Assembly (NCBI GenBank): GCA_036245525.1
Contig: BTPG01000006.1
Coordinates: forward strand, 91,251,049 to 91,315,048
DNA length: 64,000 bases
Origin: Semisulcospira habei
Taxonomy: Eukaryota; Mollusca; Gastropoda; Semisulcospiridae
Direction of reading: 5' to 3'
The notes beneath the pieces were generated by a model. It had not been told where the DNA came from and ran no database searches. It worked only from the letters and a program-made list of their open reading frames with translations. The position numbers and the translations under genes are program-made. Of the stretch, positions 1 through 22,820 are shown piece after piece (the first letter of the stretch is position 1; every line of letters begins with the position of its first letter).

Positions 1-77
1 CTTCCTCATGTGCACGCGGCAAGTTTGGGCGGTTTTTCGAGCCTTTTTTTGCGGAATTTGTGTACTTTTCTTCGACA

Positions 78-233
78 ATGGCGAGGCGTTCCCGGACTTT
101 GAATGCTAGTCAGGCTGCTGAGTTTATAATGAATTATGACAGCGAAGAAAATGATGAACTGATCGACTGTGAAGTGGACTTAGATGAGTCCACTGACTCA
201 GAAAATGAATTGAATGTTTGGGGTGTATCTTAA
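78..233 (+). CDS. short acidic ORF, possible transposase N-terminal remnant
   Basis: This 51-residue frame starts at ATG 78 and stops at TAA 231. It begins with a basic stretch (MARRSR) and then becomes strongly acidic, with runs such as DSEEND and DLDEST. A basic-then-acidic start is seen in piggyBac-type transposases, and a TTAA lies downstream at about 512, so an internally deleted piggyBac-like element is one reading. No catalytic domain follows, and the DNA after the stop is AT-rich and non-coding. The family assignment is a guess; the frame itself is clear. Confidence 0.25.
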   Translation: MARRSRTLNASQAAEFIMNYDSEENDELIDCEVDLDESTDSENELNVWGVS

Positions 234-1160
234 AAGTCTGAAATATTTACTTATAAAAATGTCTTTGTTTACAAGCAAATTGCAAAAATAAACATCTCTT
301 AGTTCTTTCCGGTGTCAATAAACATAAAACACAGGACATGTACATTTTGTAAATTTATTTTTCTGTACTGTCCCAAAATTTGGTTGAGATAGGTTCAGTG
401 GTTTCAAAGTTATAGCAGTTTTTGCGAGACACCCATATATTTAGCACTCAGCTCTCTGCATGGCTGGTCCAGAGGGCAAAGTTGCTGGCTGCACAGCTGG
501 GGTAGAAAGAGTTAAACGAGTGAAAGCATAGTCCAATAGGCAAACACGCCGTTAGAACAAAACAATTCAGAAAAATCAAGGTGTCAATAACGTTACAGTC
601 CTCGACACGACATTGCTGTACACTGCCCTTGCTTGTGACATAGTGTACCTTTGAAGATCCACACGATTCATCCCGACACGCGCTGTTAATAATTCCGGTC
701 TCTATGTGAATTCACATGCCGCTGTCAACAGTTTGGGTGTCGGTAGCTATTTTGCAGGAATCACCTCGACCAAAATTGCTGCAGATATCCAGACGGTTTA
801 TGCATCAGGCCAAAAATCTAAAGTCACAAATTTTGGGAGTTTTCCTCTGTAGACTGTGTTACAGATGAGGAGACAGATCGATCATGACAGTTCAAGAATG
901 GTGCTAGAATAGCGTGAAGGCACAAAGTTATGCTGGCACCACCCTCGAACCATCATGGTCGACGTGTTATCGTGTTCCTGTGAATGATTGAAATTTATTT
1001 AATGTCTCTTCGCATTTTGGTGATTTTAAATACAAAACAACAACCAACAAAAAAGAATTAACCTCTTTAAACTTGAAACGTAATAATCTAAACTATACAT
1101 GCATTACAAAAGTTTACCTATGGGAGCCTGACATACTTATTTAACCATAGATTGTCGTGT
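234..1160. other. non-coding stretch, possible transposon 3' end and a decayed hairpin
   Basis: No gene is seen. Positions 234-515 are AT-rich, contain AATAAA-like signals and end at a TTAA, which could be the 3' end of the element whose short ORF starts at 78. Positions 890-965 hold a decayed copy of the hairpin family found at 44606-44819: an arm containing TTCAAGAATGGTGC and an opposing arm containing CACCACCCTCGAACC. Confidence 0.35.
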
Positions 1161-1164
1161 TTCA

Positions 1165-1266
1165 GGGCTCAGTTGCATAAGTGAACTTAGTGCTGCGCAA
1201 GCCACTAGGCAAGGAGCACCTTGCTTAGTGGCTTGCGCAGCACACAGCTCTAAGCAACCGAGCCCA
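1165..1266. repeat. imperfect palindrome (hairpin family D)
   Basis: The arms read GGGCTCAGTTGC outside and TGCTGCGCAAGCCACTAGGC inside, with reverse complements on the right ending GCAACCGAGCCC at 1266. The loop is only a few bases. A second copy lies at 5579-5672 and a half copy near 4100. It lies just downstream of the last fibrinogen-gene exon. Confidence 0.7.
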
Positions 1267-1383
1267 GGACACAAGGGGTGAAACCCGTATGAGAATAAAG
1301 TGTGTAGCTCGTGGCTAGGCAACAATTGTCTCCTTGGGTCCTGTCTCACCCGCCGTCTGGAAACCCCAATACTTAGATCACCG

Positions 1384-11111
<9,728 letters not shown>

Positions 11112-11164
11112 CTGCACAACGTTAGGGGGAATAAAATTACTGTTTCCCGCGATTGGCCATTTTG

Positions 11165-11240
11165 GTAGCCGGGGCTTTGTCGCTATGATTCCTACAGGAA
11201 TCATCGCGACTGATCCCGCTACCGACACTCAAAGGGTTAG
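11165..11240. mobile_element. palindromic MITE (family C), left end decayed
   Basis: The centre GATTCCTACAGGAATCATCG and the right end CCGCTACCGACACTCAAAGG match 9183-9273. The left end is cut at about 11165. Confidence 0.55.
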
Positions 11241-11412
11241 GCAAAGAGTAGTTACGTCTTTTTTATTAAAAAAAAAAAGAAAAAGAACAAGATGGGCTGA
11301 ACCATAATCCACAAAGTCTCTTCTATATGAAAGCTGTCCGCGCTGTCAAGGGTCATTACCTTTTGTCTTTGACCTCATCCTGATGTTGGAGATGTGCGCA
11401 CGTGTGTGTGAG

Positions 11413-11540
<128 letters not shown>

Positions 11541-11740
11541 GGTAAAAAGTTTTGACAGAAACAAATCGTCATTTTACAAACTTGCCGTTGCTAACATCTA
11601 CAACATAAAATAGATTAAAAGATAATAATAATAATAATAAAGAATTATATTTACACATATTATTTCATGCAACAGTAAAATTAAAAAAAAAGAAAAAAAA
11701 AGACACAAAATAATATTAACACTCCACACTCATCTTATAC

Positions 11741-11848
<108 letters not shown>

Positions 11849-11927
11849 AACAAACAATATAGATAAATGCATAATTATATTACATGAAAGCATTAACCAT
11901 CAGGGTTTGTTTAAATGCCCAGTGTTG

Positions 11928-13692
<1,765 letters not shown>

Positions 13693-13699
13693 CAAGGTT

Positions 13700-14018
13700 T
13701 TTTACTCAGTGTTTAATTTATTTTTCTGAAAAGAATTAATATTTACTGAATAAGTAGAAAGGGTACAAAGCTGGCTGACAAACTCTTCCAATGTTTTTCT
13801 CCAAACTAGCTATATCCAAAAGTTCAAGTAAATATGACACAAATTACGGACTCTAATCTCGATCAACCGACTGTCTATAAACGGTCTTTTATGTCTTCAA
13901 TGAGACATTCAATTACAATATGCTCGGAGGCTCTCTTAGCGACCCCTTGAATAAAGTATTTCGCCAAGTTTCAAGCTTGTGTGTACAGAAATATATGAGA
14001 TTATCGTGTCTACACACA
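13700..14018. other. no gene recognised
   Basis: AT-rich sequence with no supported frame or repeat. Confidence 0.4.
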
Positions 14019-14021
14019 CGC

Positions 14022-14092
<71 letters not shown>
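14019..14092 (+). repeat. (CA)n microsatellite
   Basis: About 74 bp, slightly interrupted at the left by CG steps. Confidence 0.95.
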
Positions 14093-14093
<1 letters not shown>

Positions 14094-14169
14094 TAAACGA
14101 AACTCAGTAAAAACTTGGTGGTGCGGGTATAGACGCGACTAGCTTATTGTCTGTACAGGCATACTCGCT

Positions 14170-14680
14170 TTAACCTGTTCGGTGCCAGGAAATTTCGACC
14201 GGCTACAAGAGGTATAGATCTTCATGAGCCTCCTCAGTTTCGGGTCACATGAGGATCTATGCAGTGCCGGATCCAGGGGCTGGGGTGGGGTGCTTTGGTA
14301 CTACATCACCCCCCCCCCCCTCGGCTGGCATCAAACTATAATAAGTGTGTTTAAAATTGAGTTGTAACGCTTGTGTTTCAGTGCCGTACGTAACACCAGT
14401 TAGAAACTTTCAAAAACATCAGGAGAACAGTTTCGGCTGTGGCGTTTTGATGTATACTAGACCCTGGCAATAGAAATAAAAAGTTGAGCACACCCCCCAC
14501 CCCCTTGAAAACTGATTGATCCGGCGCTGCTATGCCTCTTGCTGGCACCACTTCAATTTGAATCCATGCACTGACCTGGGGCAGCTAGGGGTTTTAAGTG
14601 CTGGTTGCTGTTGAAATAGCGAACGGATTGCAGAAACGTGATTCTGCCGTCACTGGCGGAACTGGCATTGGACAGGTTAA
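14170..14680. mobile_element. TTAA-flanked element with decayed family A hairpin
   Basis: It is bounded by TTAA with ends CCTGTTCGGTGCCAG and CTGGCATTGGACAGG (12 of 15 positions match when inverted). It contains a hairpin-like ACAAGAGGTATAGATCTTCA arm. The rest is non-coding, with a C-rich tract near 14311. Confidence 0.55.
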
Positions 14681-15103
14681 ATATAAGCTATAACTGACAT
14701 GGATAAATATAGGCTATAACTGACATGGATTAGTCATAAGCCATGAAGTAGACTGACCGGAATGAAGTGTAGCTTGTCCATTCTGGGAGTGTCGTCTTAA
14801 TGTGGCCGTAGTAATGCTCCAAGACTGTCTTGACAGTGAGTGGTTGCACTACCGTGCAACCAACCGTGTACCAACACGGCTGTCAACTGAAATTCGGCCT
14901 CGAAATTCCCGCAGACAGCGCAGTGTATTTGCATGCCCCTTTGGTCTGCAGGAGGCATATAGTATCATGGGCCCCTGCAGCCACACATTTTTACTCCTTC
15001 ACTGCCAAATGTGTCTGTGAAAGCGGGACCGAAAAAGAATTCAGCACTGAATACACTTAACCTCGTCAACCCAAGAAACACAGATGAGTGTGAACAGGGT
15101 CAG

Positions 15104-15170
15104 CAAGAGGCAAAGAACCTCATGAGCCTCCGCATATGCGGGGGCTCATGAGTTTTTTTTTTCCTCTTGC
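15104..15170. repeat. family A hairpin
   Basis: GCAAGAGGCAAAGAACCTCA and the facing GGGGCTCATGAG...CCTCTTGC arms surround a GCATATGC centre. The right arm has a T-run insertion. Confidence 0.6.
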
Positions 15171-15740
15171 ATTTGGGTGGCCGCGTTCGCATTTCCCCCG
15201 AAGAGGGTAATGTGGGATTCAAGAAAACATACTAATATGCCTCTCGCAGACACTGTGGCTGAAGGTCTGGGTCTGATAGGAATCCTTACTGTCGTTAGGG
15301 GCGACCTTTTTAGTTTGCATCTCAGCATCACGGAGGAATTTGTTTTTGTCGGGAGAGGCCTGTATTGCATTACTTAGACTTTTGTGCGGCGCAGTGTTAG
15401 TGCGCAGCAGAGCCGCGGGGAACGGAAGAACTTTGTGCCGACTCGATATGTATTTTTGGTTATGAGTTCCACGTGGCACCCACCAGCGTCCCAGGATGCA
15501 AAATCTGCCCTGATTTTCCTGTCAGACCTAGAAACGATGCCAACAGCTGTTTGTCACTGGGGGAAATATCAGAACAACAAGGCCCGCTCGTGCAAAACAA
15601 AGGCCGACGAAAGTAGGGACGTGTCGGTCGCCGCTTGCACGGGGCCAGCCGCCCGGATGAAGCACAAGGGATGAGAATCGTAATTCTGGTAAGAGTTCCG
15701 TGCCCTTAGTGACAGAGTATCAATTATGCTTATGAGCGAC
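15171..15740. other. no gene recognised
   Basis: Frames of 65-96 codons on both strands have no motif or splice support. Confidence 0.35.
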
Positions 15741-15744
15741 CTCA

Positions 15745-16441
15745 TCCAGGCAATAAAGGCTAGCAAAATATATAGGCTAGCAATATCTCTTTTATAAATG
15801 TTTTAGGCTAGCAATATATCATAGGCTAGCAATATCTCTTTTATAAATGTTTTAGACTAGCAATATATCATAGGCTAGCAATATCTCTTTTAAAATGTTT
15901 TAGGCTAGCAATATATCATAGGCTAGCAATATCTCTTTTATAAATGTTTTAGGCTAGCAATATATCATAGGCTAGCAATATCTCTTTTATAAATGTTTTA
16001 GGCTAGCAATATATCACAGGCTAGCAATATCTCTTTTATAAATGTTTTAGGCTAGCAATATATCATAGGCTAGCAATATCTCTTTTATAAATGTTTTAGG
16101 CTAGCAATATATCATAGGCTAGCAATATCTCTTTTATAAATGTTTTAGGCTAGCAATATATCATAGGCTAGCAATATCTCTTTTATAAATGTTTTAGGCT
16201 AGCAATATATCATAGGCTAGCAATATCTCTTTTATAAATGTTTTAGGCTAGCAATATATCACAGGCTAGCAATATCTCTTTTATAAATGTTTTAGGCTAG
16301 CAATATATCATAGGCTAGCAATATCTCTTTTATAAATGTTTTAGGCTAGCAATATATCATAGGCTAGCAATATCTCTTTTATAAATGTTTTAGGCTAGCA
16401 ATATATCATAGGCTAGCAATATCTCTTTTATAAATGTTTTT
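15745..16441 (+). repeat. 49-bp minisatellite, about 14 copies
   Basis: Each unit has two AGGCTAGCAATAT boxes, one followed by ATCATAGGCT and one by CTCTTTTATAAATGTTTT. Units differ by single bases only (for example ATCACAGG in two copies), indicating recent expansion or homogenisation. No coding frame. Confidence 0.95.
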
Positions 16442-16764
16442 AGTATGTCTCACAATAATGTTGGAAAGAGGGCTAACTTAGATTAACGTTTAAGTGTCGT
16501 AAACTGAAATCGGACTTTTCGTAGGTCTGCAGTTCTTCTTCTCCTTTAAATGCAAGACTGACTGTCAAGAGACAGTGGAAAACCTCTGGTTCATGTGGCT
16601 ACGCACATGGATTGTGAAAGAAGGGTAGAAAAGTCTTAGTTGATAGGCGAATCAAAGCCTGTCATGGAGCAGAGCGCTTTCACACATGAGTGAGGATGAA
16701 TTTGTCCATTTATTCATGTATGCTTTGACTGAGGTCTGGGTCACAGTTCTGGAAACAGATTCAC
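16442..16764. other. no gene recognised
   Basis: Unique-looking sequence with no supported feature. Confidence 0.35.
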
Positions 16765-16862
16765 CGTGATAGTTCACAGGTGGTGTCACGTCGGAACTAT
16801 TCCGCTATTGCCAAGCTATTCCAACACCACCCTTGAACTATCACGGTCGACTCTCATCCTGT
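16765..16862. repeat. family B hairpin
   Basis: The arms CGTGATAGTTCACAGGTGGT and CCACCCTTGAACTATCACGG face each other. Confidence 0.6.
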
Positions 16863-17235
16863 CGTATGATGTCAGAGCTTTATGGTGTTGACGCTCCGAG
16901 TCAGGGGCGCGAAACTCTTGCCGGAAATTCGATTTCCTCCCCCTGTGGAGGGGTACTGATGGGCCGAGGAAATTCGTCATTGTGTGTGCCCAGGGATTGG
17001 GGGACGAAGGTGGGTGGGATGGGTTTGGGAGGGGTTGGGGAGGGAGGGAGAAGATTGTGTTGGTTTAGTGTTGGAAGTGTTTTTGCGCCTTTCACCAGTT
17101 TGTCGTCTGCTAGCACGTTTCTCTCAAATAACACTTAGTTTATGACACACTCCGTCTCAGTGTAGTCAACTGTATTGGTATTTCCTCCCCCCCCCCCCCC
17201 CCACCCCGGGAATAAACGTCTTGTGGCAGCATAGA

Positions 17236-17311
17236 ACACTCCAAACATATATACATCTTCACGAACCCTCAGGTCTCATGAGGATGTATGCCTCTTGGAG
17301 ATGTTTGGAGT
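17236..17311. repeat. family A hairpin
   Basis: The arms ACACTCCAAACATATATACA and TGCCTCTTGGAGATGTTTGG face each other. To its right (17320-17415) is a diverged outer arm of the foldback element seen at 45810-46348. Confidence 0.6.
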
Positions 17312-17419
17312 CAGTACATGTTGGATGGCTTATGGGGCAAGCTGTTTTTCCGCCGTGCCGATTTCAGTCGCTCTTTTTGTTGCTGGGACCGAGTCGCTCG
17401 TTGCAAACGGCGAAACTAC

Positions 17420-18289
17420 ACCAAATAACCCTTTTTGCCCTGACACGAAATAAAATTGGCCATGAAAGTTCAAGGATGGTGATAATAGTACATATACAGT
17501 CGTAGGACCAACGCCACCGGAGTCCCTGAAATTTCAGGGAAACCTGATACCCCCTGACCCCGGGGTGAGGTCGGAAACCTCATCAAGCCGATGTGAGCGC
17601 TCGTGTTTATGTTCATGTCACTCGCAACAATGTTCCCCTGTCAGATTATTTCAACTACACTTGACATAGATCCCCATGCACCTTCACAGGCTGAGTCATC
17701 TCACGAGAATCTGTGCGGCGTTTTGCGGCCCTATTTACATCCACATTAGCTCCCCTAAATGAGTGAATTTTTGCGGTCATATTTACATATCCAGGAACCC
17801 CCCGTCTACAAGAGGCATAGATTCTCATGTGAAAAAGGCTGTTGAAGATCATACAGCTTCTTGCAGAGATCGACCCTGTGTTCATCCTACGGCTAAGGGA
17901 GGATATTTCCGAAAGCGTACGATTACAGGCGGACGAGAAGGTGCACAGTTGCCTAATATATAAAACTATGTGTGGACGTCAGTATATAATTCTGAAACAT
18001 ATGCGGTGCACATTTCATTTCTGCAGTTGCTGGAGATATAATTTCAAAAATCAGCTGCGAATTTTCTTTGTTTTTTGTCCTATTGTGTGTCGTATTCGGA
18101 TACTTGATATCGCTTCACAAGTCTGAGATGGCCTCCAAATTTGCGGCCGTCGCCAACTTCAGTGAACGCAGCGAAGATGTCAACATTAGAAGATGTCAGC
18201 ATTATCCGACGGGGAGACCGTTCGGCCCCGGGGCTTTTGAGGCTTTGATTTTTTAAGTCCCTTCTATTTTACTCCGTAAGGCATTCCTG
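17420..18289. other. no gene recognised
   Basis: A decayed family A arm (CTACAAGAGGCATAGATTCT) lies at 17808-17830. No supported gene. Confidence 0.35.
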
Positions 18290-18700
18290 GCTACCGTGCA
18301 CCTGCCCCCCTCCCCCTACCCCCCAGTACTGAATAAGATGGGTTTCAAAGTGTACCTTAGTATGTCCTGAGATGTCTAAGCCATTTCCCCCTAAAATCCT
18401 TAGAAACATACCAGAGATATAGCCGATGGCGCAGTTCACGCGCTTTGCGGATGTTAAAATGAGGTTGAGAAACATTTTCCTCTAAATAAATCAAAATTCA
18501 TTCCGGAAGCCCAAATCAGGCAATATTATGTTAAGGCACCCCCTTCTACGTTCTCTGCAACAACAACAACAACAACAACAAAACAGAATGAAAAAAATGT
18601 TGAATCTCTGGCTCACAGTGAAGGTATTTGTGCACCCAGTAAATGGCCATTTCCGTGAAATCGCAAAAGAGACAAAAAATATGTGCCTTCAGATATTTTC
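18290..18700 (-). repeat. dispersed repeat arm, inverted partner of 19215-19480 plus 21521-21600
   Basis: The reverse complement of this segment matches, in order, the region around 19250-19480 and its continuation after the LINE at 21521. A diagnostic block is ATCTCTGGTATGTTTCTAAG against ATCTCTGGTGAGTGCCTAAG. A CAA run at 18558-18581 is private to this copy. Non-coding. Confidence 0.7.
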
Positions 18701-19214
18701 TATGGCACTAGCAGTCCATTTTTAGGCTTACATCATTAAAACAGCATGTCACAATTATTATAAACTTGATGGTGTGATCACTGTGAGTGCCACAGTGGTT
18801 GATTTTGAATCCCTACTCCCAAGGAGAAAAATTACACAAATGTAATTAGAAAAAATTACTAAAGTTATTCCATTTCAATTTGACCTCTCTTTACGTATTA
18901 AGTTTGAATAATGTGAGCATAAAGTGCAAGAAAATAAGGAAAGTCGGTATCCTTTACGGTACATTTGTGGTAAATGAAAGCTTTTTTCCATTTAAAATTG
19001 CCGAATTGGGAAACATACGTTGATCCGCTGTCCACAGAAATTTTGTATACAACTGATATATGTCTTTTTTTTTTAGGTTTTATTGGTTAGGCTAGAGTAC
19101 CACAGTTACTCCCAACCTGATTTTATGATGCTGTGATACATTTAGGGGCCACAGTGGCTGAATCTGCTGCCCTACCCCCATTTTACCAGTACGCAAAGAA
19201 ACGCAAAATGATCA
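18700..19214. other. spacer between inverted repeat arms
   Basis: AT-rich, with no gene. The word GCCACAGTGG occurs at both ends of the spacer. Confidence 0.4.
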
Positions 19215-19480
19215 TAAAAATTGCTTACGTCATACTCCTCTGTCTAGTTGCGATTTCGCGGAAATGGTCATTTACTGGGTGTACAAATAACTTCACTGTG
19301 AGCCAGAGATTCAATATTTTTTCATTCTGTTTTCTGCAGATAAGGTGTGCCGTAACATAATATTGACTGATTTGGGCTTCTGGAATAAATTCTGATTAAT
19401 TTAGAGGAAGATGTTTCTCAACCACATTTTAGCATCCGCGAAGAGCATGAATGTTGGTACCTTGCACCATTGGCTATATA
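19215..19480 (+). repeat. dispersed repeat arm, left half of an interrupted copy
   Basis: It matches the reverse complement of 18440-18700 and stops at GGCTATAT, exactly where the LINE begins. The repeat resumes at 21521. Confidence 0.7.
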
Positions 19481-19482
19481 AT

Positions 19483-21520
19483 AATAAAATAATTAATAAT
19501 TACGGTATTTATAATGCGCTTATCTTATAATAATTATAACTCTAAGAGCACACTCACAACTCGCGCACGCATGCGCACGCTTTAGACAATGACTCACGTA
19601 CCACAAAATACATTACGACGGTCAGCTTGGGGTGGGGAGTGCGGTGATATAGTGCTAAAACTGTTGAAAGAGGTGAGTTTTGAGGGCGGACTGGAAGGAG
19701 GAGAGAGAGTGTTTCTGACGGAGAGAGAGTGGGAGAGTGTTCCAGATGGATGGACCGTAGACGGAGAAGGAGCGGGGACCGAAAGTGTTAAGTTTGGTGC
19801 GAGGGATGTGGAGGCGGAGAGGGTCGGAGGCAGAGCGGAGGGAGCGGGAAGGTGTGTAGGGGTGAAGTAAGTTGGAGAGATAGGCAGGAGCGCAGTTGTT
19901 CAGGGATTTGTAGCAGAGAGACAGAACTTTGTATTGGATGCGTTGGGGGATGGGGAGCCAGTGAAGGATTTTGAGCAGGGGTGTGATGTGGTCGGATTTT
20001 TTCTTTCTGAGGACGAGACGGGCAGCATTGTTCTGGACGCGTTGGAGAGTGAAGATGGTGGAGTGAGGGAGACCGGAAAGGAGAGAGTTGCAATAGTCGA
20101 TGCGAGATAAGATGAGAGAGACAGCAAGTTTTGTGGCAGCTTCGGTAGTGAGGTATTTTCTGATCTGACTGATGCGGCGAAGGTGGAAATAGCATGCCTG
20201 GGTCGTGGCGGAGACGAAGTTGGTCATGGACAGAGAGGAATCGAGGATGACGCCGAGGTTCTTGGCCGAGTCAGAGAGGGAGATGGGGGTGCTATCGAGT
20301 TGAAGGTGGAGAGAGGGAGGGAGCTGGGAGAGTTTTTGGCGAGTGCCTACCAGCATGGCTTCCGTTTTGTCGTCGTTCAGTTTCAGCTTGTTTGCTGTCA
20401 TCCAGTTTTTCACGTCTTTGTAGCAGTCAGCCGTGCGAGTCAGTAGTGACTGAGTGTTGTCGAGTTTGTCTTTGTCTTGCAGTTGTGAGTCGTCAGCGTA
20501 GAGGTGGTGGTGTATGCGGTGAGACTGGATGATGTTGGACAGAGGAGAGGTGTAGAGTGTGAAAAGGACCGGGCCCAGGACGGATCCCTGTGGAACTCCG
20601 CAGGAGAGCGTTACCGGGTTGGAAGAGACGCCGTTGATGGTGACGGACTGCTGTCTGTCAGAGAGGTAGGAGAGAAACCAGGAGTGAGCAGAGTCAGTGA
20701 TGCCGAAGGAGTGGTGGAGTCGGTGGAGGAGGATAGAGTGGTCTATAGTGTCAAAGGCGGCAGAGAGATCGAGTAGTGTAAGAAGGGAGATGTTGCCAGC
20801 GTCAGTGGAGAGAAGCAGCTCGTTTAAGATATGTAGAAGGGCTGTTTCAGTGCTGTGATGTTTGCGATAGGCAGACTGGAATGGACTGAGGAGGTTGTTG
20901 TCGGTGAGATGGAGGTTGAGCTGGTTGAGAACAACCTTCTCAAGAAGCTTGGACAGGAAAGAGAGATTGGAGACTGGGCGATAGTTCTTGAGTTCGTTTG
21001 GGTCGAGGTTGTGTTTTTTGAGGAGAGGACGGACGATGGCGGACTTGAAGATATCGGGGACGGAGCCGTTTTCTAGAGATGCGTTGATGATGTCGGTAAT
21101 GAAGGGTAGAAGTTTTGGAAGGCCGTCACGGTAGAGAGAAGCTGGGAGGGGGTCAAGTTCGCAGGTTTTGAAGGGCATGGACTTTATGGTCTTGAGGACT
21201 TCATCCTGAGAGACGGTGCGGAAGGACGAGAGGGGAGTGCCGGAAAAGGTGAGGTCGGGAGGGCAAGCCGGAGGAGGCAGGGTGTCGAGTGTGTCGCGCA
21301 GATTTTGGATTTTGTCCGAAAAATAGGTAGAGAAAGCAGACGGGAGTTATTCTTTGCTGTGTGTGTTGGGGAGAGGAAAGTCTTTAGAAGTGCCTAGGAG
21401 TGTGTTCATGGTGGCGTAGAGGGTTTTGGAAGAGGTGGATTCCAGGATTTGGTTTTGAAAGTGTTTGCGTTTAGATTCGGAGATCATTTTGCAGACTTTG
21501 GATCTGGTTGTTTGGAAGAT
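19483..21520 (-). mobile_element. L2-like LINE, 5'-truncated
   Basis: The 3' end is a TTATTATT-type tail near 19483-19510. The RT frame occupies 19655-21178, and further decayed RT-upstream sequence reaches about 21520. It is flanked by the two halves of another repeat, with TATA/ATAT at the junctions, so the insertion point is visible. The endonuclease domain is absent. Confidence 0.8.
19655..21178 (-). CDS. L2/CR1-type reverse transcriptase, long intact frame
   Basis: A 507-codon frame covers nearly the whole RT of a non-LTR retrotransposon. In order: YRPVSNLSFLSKLLEKVV (about 66-83), FQSAYRKHHSTETALL (about 99-114), LLDLSAAFDTIDH with the first catalytic Asp (about 135-147), GVPQGSVLGP (about 193-202), HLYADDSQL with the catalytic YADD (about 225-233), and the C-terminal GPSIWNTLPLSLR. 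The start Met at 21178 is only the first in frame, because the protein continues upstream in decayed sequence. An intact frame suggests a fairly young copy. It lacks the apurinic endonuclease needed for autonomy. Confidence 0.88.
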   Translation of the reverse strand: MPFKTCELDPLPASLYRDGLPKLLPFITDIINASLENGSVPDIFKSAIVRPLLKKHNLDPNELKNYRPVSNLSFLSKLLEKVVLNQLNLHLTDNNLLSPFQSAYRKHHSTETALLHILNELLLSTDAGNISLLTLLDLSAAFDTIDHSILLHRLHHSFGITDSAHSWFLSYLSDRQQSVTINGVSSNPVTLSCGVPQGSVLGPVLFTLYTSPLSNIIQSHRIHHHLYADDSQLQDKDKLDNTQSLLTRTADCYKDVKNWMTANKLKLNDDKTEAMLVGTRQKLSQLPPSLHLQLDSTPISLSDSAKNLGVILDSSLSMTNFVSATTQACYFHLRRISQIRKYLTTEAATKLAVSLILSRIDYCNSLLSGLPHSTIFTLQRVQNNAARLVLRKKKSDHITPLLKILHWLPIPQRIQYKVLSLCYKSLNNCAPAYLSNLLHPYTPSRSLRSASDPLRLHIPRTKLNTFGPRSFSVYGPSIWNTLPLSLRQKHSLSSFQSALKTHLFQQF

Positions 21521-21690
21521 CTGTCTGTATATCTCTGGTGAGTGCCTAAGGATTTTAGGGGAACATGGCTTAAACCTCTCAGGAAGGACATTGCAAGAGT
21601 TTGTTAGCCAGCTTTGTATCCTTTCAACTTCTTTAGTAAAAATTATTTTTTTTCAGAAAAAAATTAAAACAGTAAAAAACCTTGACTTCT
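21521..21690 (+). repeat. dispersed repeat, right half after the LINE
   Basis: It begins at ATATCTCTGGTGAGTGCC and continues the arm broken at 19480. Confidence 0.6.
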
Positions 21691-21785
21691 AGAGAAAGTC
21701 TGACAGTGGCGGTGACGTAAAAGAGGCAACTCCGTCACCATGCAGACACTGACATAATACTCTAAATAATTATGATGCCATTCTC
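21690..21785 (-). repeat. short dispersed repeat, copy 2 (inverted)
   Basis: It is the reverse complement of 13599-13692, from GTCTGACAGTGGCGGTGACG to TAATACTCTAAATA. Confidence 0.6.
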
Positions 21786-21914
21786 TCTTGGAGATGTTTG
21801 GAGAGCGCATGCGCACGCACTAACACGAACACGCACACATCGAAGCGCTTTCAGAAGAGCATGCAGTTGACCCGTGTACTTAGTATATCACTGACGTAAA
21901 GGATGTGAACATCA

Positions 21915-22425
21915 CAAATATGCCGATGACACACAGGTGAACTGAGAAAGATGCTCCTCTCAAACATTCCCGTCTCTTCTGCATGCGATGGGACAATGTA
22001 AGGACTGCATGAAAGACAACAAGCTAAAGCTCAATGAAGGAAAAACAGATGCCATTGTGGTAGGCGCTTGCTCCAGGCTGAGTGTCTCCCATGATGAGTC
22101 CTTGATCGTTTGTGGACATGGACATGCCTCTCAAAAATGGTGTGAAAAACCTAGGTGTTTATATTGATAATGTGCTGTCCATGAACGATCATGTGTCTCA
22201 CCTGTTCCGCTGCTGCTATCTTGACCTCAGGAGGCTTAGCTCTGTTAGACAGTACCGTATTGACGATGCCAGTAAGCAAATAGATTTTGTCAAGGCTCGA
22301 CTACTGTAACGTGACTGTAATGTCTGGTATGTCGAACGATCTGCTCTACAGGCTCCAGAAGATTCAACAACCAATAAGAATGTTCGGCAGAAAGGCCATG
22401 CAGTCACTTTATGACCAGAGCTAAA
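21915..22425 (+). pseudogene. non-LTR RT pseudogene fragment
   Basis: The segment starts at a YADDTQ catalytic box (about 21918). It continues with KDNKLKLNEGKTDAIVVG and, after a frame change near 22100, KNLGVYIDNVLSMNDHV and CCYLDLRRLSSVRQY. Several frameshifts and stops make it non-functional. The blocks resemble the L2/CR1 type at 19655-21178 but the copy is more diverged. Confidence 0.8.
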
Positions 22426-22429
22426 TCAG

Positions 22430-22815
22430 TATCGATCACTTGCAACAAGTGTCAACATGATCGTTCGCAATGCATGGAATAGTCACAAATTGGGGGAGAA
22501 AAAAAAGTAGACAAAAGTTTGCCAGCACTTTGTCATTTTTTACAAACTTTCACAGACTTTAGGGAAAAGGACTGAAATTGACAGACTTTCCAGGGCCCTG
22601 AAAAAGCTGTGTCATTTTTTAAACAACTTTCACAAATGTTCACAGACCGTACGGACACTGGCAAATAAGTCCACAGTGGCTTACTCATCCGAGGGATCTA
22701 ATAAGGATGTAAAGTGAGTCTGCAAAATGCACAGATTCCCAAGAGCCGATTCAATATCTGGGGGTTCAAAGTGATCTATGTCAACTGCAGTTGTACTGGT
22801 CTGACTTAGCTATTA
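22430..22815. other. flanking sequence left of the Polinton, no gene seen
   Basis: Contains two loosely repeated blocks built on CACAGAC/ACTTTC words (22550-22660). Nothing coding supported. Confidence 0.4.
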
Positions 22816-22820
22816 GACAC
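22816..22820 (+). repeat. GACAC target-site duplication, left
   Basis: GACAC directly precedes the AGAGATAG terminus; the same word follows the right terminus at 37856-37860. The reported Polinton duplication is 6 bp; only 5 bp match here. Confidence 0.8.

Noticed and set aside
15745..16441. CRISPR-like array
   Set aside because: Units are directly adjacent, without unique spacers, in an animal genome.
19788..20127. Ser/Pro/His-rich frames overlapping the LINE RT
   Set aside because: Shadow frames of the well-supported RT on the same strand.
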